Assembly (NCBI GenBank): GCA_037130845.1 | Contig: JBAXSE010000006.1 | Span: 9,483 to 73,482, forward strand | DNA: 64,000 nucleotides | Origin: 1-14-0-10-37-14 sp037130845 | Lineage (GTDB): Bacteria > Patescibacteriota > Patescibacteriia > Patescibacteriales > Patescibacteriaceae | Direction of reading: 5' to 3' | Shown: in pieces, positions 59,101-64,000 of the stretch | Numbering within the stretch: the first letter of the stretch is position 1 | Layout: every line of letters begins with the position of its first letter | Notes under the pieces: model-generated | Database searches by the model: none | What the model saw: the letters and a program-made list of their open reading frames with translations, nothing else | Told to the model about the DNA's origin: nothing | Position numbers and translations under genes: made by a program

Positions 59101-60829
59101 TAAGCCGACCGAGCTGGAAGATATCATTGCTATGGTGGCCCTGTATCGTCCGGGCCCCATGGAGTGGATTCCTGATTATATCACCGGCAAGCACAAGACC
59201 AAAGTGCCGCAATATTTGCATCCCAAATTGGAACCTATCTTGAGTAAGACTTATGGCGTGGCTATTTATCAGGAACAGGTGATGCAAATGGCGCGAGATT
59301 TAGCCGGCTTCACTATGGGCCAAGCCGATGTGCTGCGCAAGGCTATGGGCAAAAAGATTGCCAAGCTGCTGGACGAACAGAAATCAAAATTCATTGACGG
59401 TTGCGTCAAGAATGGCATTGATGCCGATTTGGCTGTCAAGATTTTTTCCTTTATCGAGCCTTTTGCCGGTTATGGGTTTAACCGCTCGCACGCCGCTTGC
59501 TACGCCTTGGTGGCTTATCAGACCGCCTATCTGAAACATAATTGGCCGACCGAGTTTATGGCCGCGCTGTTGACTGCGGACCAAGGTGATTCTGACCGCG
59601 TGGCGATCGAGATCGAAGAATGCCGTTCGATGGGTATCGAAGTCAGGCAGCCTGATATCAATCAATCGTTCGAATCTTTTACGGTGGTCACTTCCGGTAC
59701 GGCGACCAACCAGATTGCCGGGCCTGACGAAAAGGTCAAGATTATTCGTTTCGGATTAAAGGCGATTAAGAATGTGGGCGAGCATATCGCCGAAACGATC
59801 ATCAAGGAACGCAAAGCCCATGGCCATTATGCGGACTTGGCTGATTTTTTGACCGTGATCCAGGATAAAGATTTGAATAAAAAAAGTTTGGATAGCCTGA
59901 TTAAAGCCGGCGCCTTGGACGCTTTCGGCGAGCGGGGAATGATGTTGTCTAATATTGAGCCGATGCTGTCGTTTAATAAAAATGTGCACAAGGCAGAGGC
60001 GGATGCTCAGAATTCTTTGTTTGGCGGCATGGCGGAGGCAGCCACTAAGATGCGCTTGACGCTGCAGCCGGCCGCTAAGCAAATCTCTAATCAAGAAAAA
60101 TTAGCATGGGAGCGTGAGCTGTTGGGCCTATACGTTTCCGAGCATCCTTTTGGCGAATTTCGCAAAGCCTTGGGCGGCCTGGCGCGGCCGTTAGCCAGAG
60201 TCAAGGAATCGGCTACTGATGAACAGGTTAGCATCTCCGGTGTTATTATCTCTATCAAAAAAATATTGACCAAGAAGAATGAGTCGATGCTGTTTGTAAA
60301 GATTGAGGATGGCAGCGATAGTTTGGAAATTTTAGTTTTTCCTCGGCTGTATAAAGAAAGCCAGGCAATTTGGCAGGAAGGCAAGGTTGTTTTGGTGTCT
60401 GGGACTGTTTCGGACAAAGATGGCGAAATAAAAATATTGGGCAATGCCGCCGTCTTGCTCGATCCGGCGAATATTGCCGCCAGTGTCGCTGCTTTTCGGA
60501 CGCAAGAGAGTTCGGTTAAGCCCAGCTGGAAGCGCAAGGAAGGCGGTGCAGCTAATAATTATGCTGCCAAAGCACCGCAGCCAGTGGCGCCTGCCAAGCC
60601 AGCCGAACCATTAAAGATGGTCTTTCATTATGATCAAGCGCCAGCCGGGTCGCTCGAAGAATTAAAGTCAATTTTGGGTGATTATCCCGGCCCATCGCCA
60701 GTGTTACTTAAGCTGGTAATAGAGGGCCAACCGGAGAGGGTAATCGCTTTGGAACGTAAGATATTTATCAATCCGGCATTGGTAGCCAGGCTCAAGGAAA
60801 AGCTGAATGGATTTTTGCAGATAATATAA
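56120..60829 (+). CDS. dnaE: DNA polymerase III alpha subunit with in-frame intein
   Basis: Replicative polymerase of the DnaE type. It has an N-terminal PHP domain (FVHLHVHSHYSLLDG) with its His motif intact, and polymerase palm residues in GPGRGSAAGSLVCYL and MPDIDTDFSD (about residues 400-405). A helix-hairpin-helix region follows, then a C-terminal OB domain (about 1370-1460, VSISGVIISIKKILTKKNE). The 1,569-residue product contains an intein at residues 610-983; removing it joins GVFQFE to SSGMKRYLREL, restoring the conserved family motif and leaving 1,195 residues, the normal size. All exteins are in one frame with no frameshift. Confidence 0.96.
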   Translation: MPFVHLHVHSHYSLLDGLSKIDDLVNFAKNDGAGAIALTDHGVMYGIIEFYQKCKKAGIKPLIGMEAYVSVDNRQNRNYAKGEKMSHHLLLLAKDNQGYKNLLKLTSMAHLEGFYYKPRIDWELLEQYHEGLIACSACLGGEIAQLIIKDKPDKARERALDYSHLFGVDNYYLEIQDHPDLPEQARVNAGLIAISNETGIGLVATNDAHYAGKDDDEAQDILLCLQKKAKKDNPNRMNMLGGNYSLRPTAEMEELFKDVPEAITNTVKIAELCNVEIDLGNIQLPHFAVPEGFDGNSYLRQLCVDGVVGRYGCPLEELDQIYRDRLDYELEVVAKMGWPSYFLIVADFINWAKAAKIAVGPGRGSAAGSLVCYLIGITDLCPIKYDLLFERFLNPERISMPDIDTDFSDARRDEVIKYVQDKYGFDHVAQIITFGTMGARAAVRDVGRVLDYPYEFCDKISKSIPASPSMTIKKALAESPDFKELYGQADARRIIDYALRLEGVARHASVHACGILITKEPLSENVPVQYVAAGDTNLVSQYSLHPIEDLGLLKMDFLGLKNLTIIESAIRIIKNTRGLEIDINKIPLDDAGTFELFKQGETTGVFQFECLSGDTIVSNTTIKKLYEKNNKEKLLSVYLNDGKVHKNNILKVVQSGVKELFVLVADNGWFIKATANHRFMTDKGWKKLGDLKVGDKLLLKNKAKHLIYNLCRNCGKQIDGQNDGKSDFCYRCSASHYSNPSKAQSRIKMKAARANFFQNGGQTWNSGLTIETSDILKETSRKIAMALEGQTFEGRYGKEVADEKKRLMSLRSSGKNNPMFGKTPPHRKGGFREDLGHYVRSAWEADFARILNLHGVAYQYEPKTFELKKNNGETVNYTPDFYTEIDNTFYEIKGWMHDADQEKIDLFQAQYPEYNFVLISSTKFSEFAMQYKKLIAWECPKIPQGFGFVQIKKIESCGQEMTYDIAMQPPGNNFIANGFVVHNSSGMKRYLRELKPTELEDIIAMVALYRPGPMEWIPDYITGKHKTKVPQYLHPKLEPILSKTYGVAIYQEQVMQMARDLAGFTMGQADVLRKAMGKKIAKLLDEQKSKFIDGCVKNGIDADLAVKIFSFIEPFAGYGFNRSHAACYALVAYQTAYLKHNWPTEFMAALLTADQGDSDRVAIEIEECRSMGIEVRQPDINQSFESFTVVTSGTATNQIAGPDEKVKIIRFGLKAIKNVGEHIAETIIKERKAHGHYADLADFLTVIQDKDLNKKSLDSLIKAGALDAFGERGMMLSNIEPMLSFNKNVHKAEADAQNSLFGGMAEAATKMRLTLQPAAKQISNQEKLAWERELLGLYVSEHPFGEFRKALGGLARPLARVKESATDEQVSISGVIISIKKILTKKNESMLFVKIEDGSDSLEILVFPRLYKESQAIWQEGKVVLVSGTVSDKDGEIKILGNAAVLLDPANIAASVAAFRTQESSVKPSWKRKEGGAANNYAAKAPQPVAPAKPAEPLKMVFHYDQAPAGSLEELKSILGDYPGPSPVLLKLVIEGQPERVIALERKIFINPALVARLKEKLNGFLQII
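57947..59068 (+). mobile_element. Intein in dnaE carrying a zinc-finger/NUMOD3-like/PD-(D/E)XK homing endonuclease
   Basis: 374 residues (dnaE 610-983). The N-terminal splicing block begins CLSGDTIV with Cys1, and block B is TANHRFMT. The C-terminal block is MTYDIAMQPPGNNFIANG followed by VVHN with the final His-Asn, then Ser+1 of the extein, so splicing residues look complete. Between them lies a non-LAGLIDADG nuclease region: a zinc-finger-like C-x2-C...C-x2-C (Cys711, 714, 729, 732), a NUMOD3-like GKNNPMFGKTPP, and RSAWEADFARIL followed by YTPDFYTEIDN..YEIKG, a PD-(D/E)XK site with Asp880, Glu891 and Lys893. The nuclease probably homes into intein-free dnaE alleles. Confidence 0.85.
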
Positions 60830-60856
60830 AACCCCTCTGTATATAAATGGAGGGGT
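60830..60856. terminator. Weak hairpin between dnaE and the receiver gene
   Basis: ACCCCTC pairs with GAGGGGT over a 12- to 13-nt loop between convergent genes. No strong T-run on the plus strand; on the minus strand TTTTA follows. Confidence 0.45.
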
Positions 60857-60868
60857 GTGAGATAGTTT

Positions 60869-61279
60869 TTAGTAAGTTTGATTTTTTATTTTTTCGCAGA
60901 CCGCTTTGAATCTGATAAGATCGATAGGCTTGGCAATAATATAATCGAAGCCATGTTTGACTATGTTATTTCGAGAGTCATTGTCGGTTTGTGTGGTTAC
61001 GGCTACAAAAATAGTTTCTTTATGAGAATCTTTATTTTTGAGCTGATCAATCAAGTCGAGGCCTGAAAGATTTTCGTTTAACATGATGCCGGTAAAGACG
61101 GCATCAAAGTTGCAGTTAGCCGCTAATTCTAAGCCTGTTTTAACGCTTGAAGTAGAGATTACATTGAATCCATTTAGGGACAAAAGTTTTGCTTCTAACT
61201 TAGAACTTGCGAAGTCTGATTGTATTGATAAGGCTATTGGTTTATCCTTATCAATAACCAAATTAGAGCTATTAGCCAT
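60869..61279 (-). CDS. Degenerate CheY-like receiver-domain protein
   Basis: 136 residues with a receiver fold: helix and strand spacing match, GFNVISTSSVKTGLELA and the Lys in IIAKPIDLIRF are retained. The phospho-acceptor Asp is replaced by Gly64 (FDAVFTGIML), and the acidic pocket is lost (ALSIQSDF instead of the usual Asp-Asp pair), so it cannot be phosphorylated in the normal way. Such pseudo-receivers work by binding partners. A GGAGAAG Shine-Dalgarno precedes the ATG. The intact receiver at 12940-13302 is a possible relative. Confidence 0.78.
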   Translation of the reverse strand: MANSSNLVIDKDKPIALSIQSDFASSKLEAKLLSLNGFNVISTSSVKTGLELAANCNFDAVFTGIMLNENLSGLDLIDQLKNKDSHKETIFVAVTTQTDNDSRNNIVKHGFDYIIAKPIDLIRFKAVCEKIKNQTY

Positions 61280-61408
61280 TTCTTCTCCATTAGTTAAAGA
61301 GCAAATAGTAAATTCATTATAATATGATTTATTATTATTGTCAATATCTGGCCGGAAAGTAGAATGAAATTAGACAAATAGCACAATTTTGGCTATGCTG
61401 ATTATACT

Positions 61409-62611
61409 ATGAATAATATTATTACAATTCCAGAGCAAATCGAAGAAGTTTTGACTCGCGGAGTAGAAACAATTTATCCGAAAAAAGAATTCTTGGCTCA
61501 TGAGCTGGCTTCTGGCCGCCGTTTGCGTTTGTATTGCGGTTTTGATCCCTCGGCGCCTAGCCTGCACATTGGCAATGCTATTTTAATTAACAAACTGGCG
61601 CAGTTTCAGGCGCTTGGGCACGAAATAATTTTCTTGATCGGTGATTTTACTGGCATGATTGGCGATCCGACTGACAAGAGTGCAGCTCGCAAGCAATTGA
61701 CTCGCGAAGAAGTGCTGGCTAATAGCGCTAGCTACCAGGCGCAGGCCGCCCATTATTTAAATTTTGATGGCGATAACCAGGCGGTTGTAAAATATAATAG
61801 CGCTTGGCAAGATAAATTAACTTTTAAAGATTTAGTCGGCTTGGCTTCCAACTTTACCGTTCAGCAGATGATCCAGCGTGAAATGTTTCAGGTTCGGCTC
61901 AAGGAAGAGAAGCCAATTTTCTTGCATGAATTCTTTTATCCGTTAGCGCAGGCCTATGATAGCGTGGCTATGGAAATTGATTTGGAAATCGGCGGCAACG
62001 ATCAGATGTTCAATATGATGGCCGGCCGCGACTTGTGCAAGGCTTTGCAAGGCCGCGCGAAATCCGTCTTAACCATGAAGCTGCTAGCCGATGCCGAAGG
62101 CAATAAGATGGGCAAGACTACTGGCAATGCCTTATTCTTGGATCAGGATGCCAACCAGATGTTCGGCGTGGTGATGAGCTGGCCGGACGAAGTGATTGCT
62201 ATCGCTTTTGAATTGGCTACGACCGTGCCGATGGCTAAAGTCGCTGAAGTTAAAAATCGTTTGGCCGAAGGCGAGAATCCACGCAATCTGAAGATAGAGT
62301 TGGCCCACGAGCTGGTGCAGTTGTTCCATGGCGGCGAAGATGCGGACAAAGCCCAAGAATATTTCCGACTTGCAATATCAGAAAAAACAGCTCCGGATGA
62401 TATCCCAGAATTATCTTTAGCTGACCACGAGAGTTTGTATGCGGCGGTTGTGTCTTTCTATGCTGGCGCTCGCAGCAATACCGATATCAGGAGATTGTTT
62501 GACAATAAGGCGATTTATCTCAATTCCGAAGCGACCGATGATCAGAATGCGATACTGAAGTCTGGTGATCAGATTCGTGTGGGTAAGAAGGACTGGTTTA
62601 TAATTAAATAA
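61409..62611 (+). CDS. tyrS: Tyrosyl-tRNA synthetase
   Basis: Class I synthetase charging tRNA-Tyr. The HIGH motif appears in SLHIGNAILI, the tyrosine-binding region in EFFYPLAQAYDSVAMEIDLE and GGNDQMFNMMAGRDL, and the KMSKS loop as GNKMGKTTGNA, the variant common in this TyrS type. A C-terminal S4-like RNA-binding segment ends the protein (AIYLNSEATDDQNAIL, IRVGKKDWFIIK). 400 residues. It is followed by a terminator. Confidence 0.96.
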   Translation: MNNIITIPEQIEEVLTRGVETIYPKKEFLAHELASGRRLRLYCGFDPSAPSLHIGNAILINKLAQFQALGHEIIFLIGDFTGMIGDPTDKSAARKQLTREEVLANSASYQAQAAHYLNFDGDNQAVVKYNSAWQDKLTFKDLVGLASNFTVQQMIQREMFQVRLKEEKPIFLHEFFYPLAQAYDSVAMEIDLEIGGNDQMFNMMAGRDLCKALQGRAKSVLTMKLLADAEGNKMGKTTGNALFLDQDANQMFGVVMSWPDEVIAIAFELATTVPMAKVAEVKNRLAEGENPRNLKIELAHELVQLFHGGEDADKAQEYFRLAISEKTAPDDIPELSLADHESLYAAVVSFYAGARSNTDIRRLFDNKAIYLNSEATDDQNAILKSGDQIRVGKKDWFIIK

Positions 62612-62617
62612 TCCATA

Positions 62618-62645
62618 AACGTCCCGCTCTTGCGGGCGTTTTTTT
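62618..62645 (+). terminator. Terminator after tyrS
   Basis: AACGTCCCGC and GCGGGCGTT pair with one bulged T, then a T-run, just past the stop codon. Confidence 0.8.
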
Positions 62646-62718
62646 ACCTGTTGCTTTTTGCCGTTTTTATGTTAGACTATTTTTAATTTTGTTTCCTGGC
62701 TACCGGCTAGCAGGCTTG

Positions 62719-62734
62719 CCTCCCGCCAGGGAGG
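62719..62734. repeat. Short intergenic palindrome
   Basis: CCTCCC-GCCA-GGGAGG between tyrS and pyrB, inside a GC-rich patch; one of the scattered hairpins in this window. Confidence 0.45.
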
Positions 62735-62847
62735 GGTCTTGGATCTGTTTCCGTTGCTAGTTATTAGATCTGGTAGCCTCATGTTAATGCACAATTCTTT
62801 TTAAGAATATATAATTATTTTTGTTCATTTAAAATCAGGAGTAACAG

Positions 62848-63825
62848 ATGACTATTTATCAAAACAGCTACAGCTTTCAGCATGTCATTGAAGCGCAGCA
62901 ATTCGATCGCGACACCTTGCTTAATTGGCTTTTTCCGCTGGCGGATGTCATGGAGAAAATTGCTAGGGCTAAGGGTGTTCGCGACTTTAGCAATATTAGG
63001 GGGGTAAATTGGTTCGAAGAGCCCAGCACCCGTACCGCTCTTTCTTTTGCCATCGGTTTGGATTTATTGGGCGGAAGAATGGTTTATTCTACCGAGAACG
63101 CCGGCAAGTTTTCTTCGCGCGCCAAAGGAGAATCGATCGAGGATACGATTGAGATTATCAACGGCTATAATCCTAATATAATTGTGGCTAGATTTGCTGA
63201 GGCAGGGGATGCGGCCAAGGCGGCGTCTATTTCCAGTGTGCCGATTATCAATGCCGGCGACGGTAATAATCAACACCCGACCCAGGCTCTATTGGATCTT
63301 TATACTGTTTATAGGGAATTCGGCAGGGTGGAAACGCTTAAGTTCGGCGTGGTAGGTGACCTGGCTAACGGACGGACGGTTAAGTCATTGGCCTATCTGG
63401 CTAGTAAATTTCCTAATGTCCAATTCTATTTTATTTCGCCGTCATCTTTGAATATCAGTAAAAATATTACCGCCTATCTGGATAAGCACGAGGTTGTTTT
63501 TGCCGAGCATGATGACTTGCGTGAGGTGGCTTCTATTTTGGATGTAATTTATGTCACCCGCATCCAAGAAGAGCGTGGCAGCTTCTTAACTGATCAAGAA
63601 TTGGAGCCTGGACGCTTCAGTATTAATCAGGAAATCTTGGATATTATGTCGGACGAGGCGATTATCATGCATCCGTTGCCCAGGAAGAATGAGATCCCTC
63701 GCTATGTGGATAAAGATCCGCGAGCCCGCTATTTCCAGCAAGCCAAGTATGGCCTTTATATCCGCATGGCTCTTTATCAGATGATTCTATATCCGCAAAT
63801 GGTACCGTCTCTGCTCCATCTTTAA
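62848..63825 (+). CDS. pyrB: Aspartate carbamoyltransferase catalytic subunit
   Basis: Second step of pyrimidine synthesis: carbamoyl phosphate + aspartate to carbamoyl-aspartate. The carbamoyl-phosphate motif is EEPSTRTALSF (about residues 57-67); further marks are GDGNNQHPTQALLDLYT, the aspartate-loop region VTRIQEERG and HPLPRKNEIP. 325 residues, a little longer than the family norm. A clear AGGAG lies 6 nt before the ATG. No other pyr gene is in the window, so the pathway may be split or partial. Repeats follow the gene. Confidence 0.94.
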   Translation: MTIYQNSYSFQHVIEAQQFDRDTLLNWLFPLADVMEKIARAKGVRDFSNIRGVNWFEEPSTRTALSFAIGLDLLGGRMVYSTENAGKFSSRAKGESIEDTIEIINGYNPNIIVARFAEAGDAAKAASISSVPIINAGDGNNQHPTQALLDLYTVYREFGRVETLKFGVVGDLANGRTVKSLAYLASKFPNVQFYFISPSSLNISKNITAYLDKHEVVFAEHDDLREVASILDVIYVTRIQEERGSFLTDQELEPGRFSINQEILDIMSDEAIIMHPLPRKNEIPRYVDKDPRARYFQQAKYGLYIRMALYQMILYPQMVPSLLHL

Positions 63826-63836
63826 TTTAGCTAAAA

Positions 63837-64000
63837 GCAAAACACGTGAAGTTCGATATTCGAATTCAACCGTATTTATCTCCGTGAACACGGAGATCTC
63901 CCAGACACGGGTAAGGCTAGTTGTTCTATTAAAGTGTCTAAAAACGCAAAACACGTGAAGTTCGATATTCGAATTCAACCGTATTTATCTCCGTGAACAC
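63837..64000. repeat. Tandem repeat, period 109 bp, truncated by the window end
   Basis: A 55-bp unit at 63837-63891 recurs identically at 63946-64000. It contains a near-palindrome TTCGA-TAT-TCGAA and the left part of a hairpin (63878-63897) flanked by CGTATTTATC and GATCTCCC, the same flanks as the GAGTA-loop family read on the minus strand. Sequence at 46231-46329 preserves these two blocks at nearly the same spacing (90 bp against 89). The array probably continues beyond the window. Confidence 0.8.

Noticed and set aside
61403..61408. TATACT directly before the tyrS ATG, considered as a -10 box
   Set aside because: It abuts the start codon, so transcription would begin inside the gene.
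63957..63976. GTTCGATATTCGAAT considered as a tRNA T-arm
   Set aside because: No acceptor stem, anticodon arm or D-arm can be drawn around it.
63837..64000. Tandem repeat considered as the start of a CRISPR array
   Set aside because: The 109-bp period with a 55-bp identical block is too long, and a diverged single copy exists elsewhere; with only two visible units this cannot be fully excluded.
1..64000. Recoded genetic code (TGA as Gly or Trp), known in some CPR lineages
   Set aside because: TGA ends several genes cleanly (for example pilC at 32747-32749), and conserved Gly and Trp positions use GGN and TGG.

Overview
The window looks like part of a chromosome from a Candidate Phyla Radiation bacterium (Patescibacteria, probably a Parcubacteria-type lineage). 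This is inferred from gene content and style, not from a marker tree. Supporting signs are small, tightly packed genes using the standard genetic code, a complete type IV pilus operon with prepilins carrying Ala at -1, a DhnA-type class I aldolase, C-terminally trimmed UvrB and UvrC, a Mur ligase without its N-terminal domain, giant Cys-rich FISUMP-domain surface proteins, and many small intergenic palindromes. I recognised no tRNA, rRNA, CRISPR array, transposase or prophage.

Layout. 1-4.5 kb: tail of a FISUMP surface protein, an SPOUT RNA methyltransferase, a cupin, AlkD, RlmH and a transglutaminase-like lipoprotein. 4.6-9 kb: a histidine phosphatase, an AT-rich beta-propeller protein, enolase, an RRM protein and superoxide dismutase. 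9.2-13.3 kb: an AI-2E-family membrane protein and a small membrane protein sharing a repeated leader, a DEDD exonuclease, an ATP-grasp enzyme and a CheY-like receiver. 13.6-23.3 kb: one gene for a 3,215-residue secreted Cys-rich protein with DUF4215-like modules, about eleven Ig-like domains and a C-terminal FISUMP domain. 23.5-29.9 kb: pyruvate kinase, a calcium-binding CAP protein, RlmN and a secreted thioredoxin-fold protein. 30-37.4 kb: pilB, pilC, four prepilins, a PilX-like protein and a PilM-transmembrane-SH3b fusion. 37.5-41.6 kb: L,D-transpeptidase, metallophosphoesterase, aldolase, a 58-residue ferredoxin and a second transglutaminase-like protein. 41.7-46.1 kb: uvrC, a membrane protein, uvrB and a small basic protein. 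46.4-64 kb: ileS, lemA-DUF2207-htpX, ruvA, a FemAB transferase, a Mur ligase, dnaE interrupted by an intein, a degenerate receiver, tyrS and pyrB, ending in a 109-bp-period repeat.

How the genes fit together. The main theme is the cell surface: giant adhesin-like proteins, pilus machinery, peptidoglycan-acting enzymes (Mur ligase, FemAB, L,D-transpeptidase, SH3b) and a thiol-fold protein that could serve the Cys-rich exoproteins. Around it are lower glycolysis genes (aldolase, enolase, pyruvate kinase), translation and rRNA modification (ileS, tyrS, rlmH, rlmN) and DNA repair and replication (alkD, uvrB, uvrC, ruvA, dnaE).

The strongest novelty candidates are: a hairpin family with compensatory base changes upstream of eno, ileS and a small gene, which recurs in a tandem repeat at the right edge; a DnaE intein carrying a zinc-finger/NUMOD3-like/PD-(D/E)XK nuclease; the PilM-SH3b fusion; and the giant Cys-rich protein.
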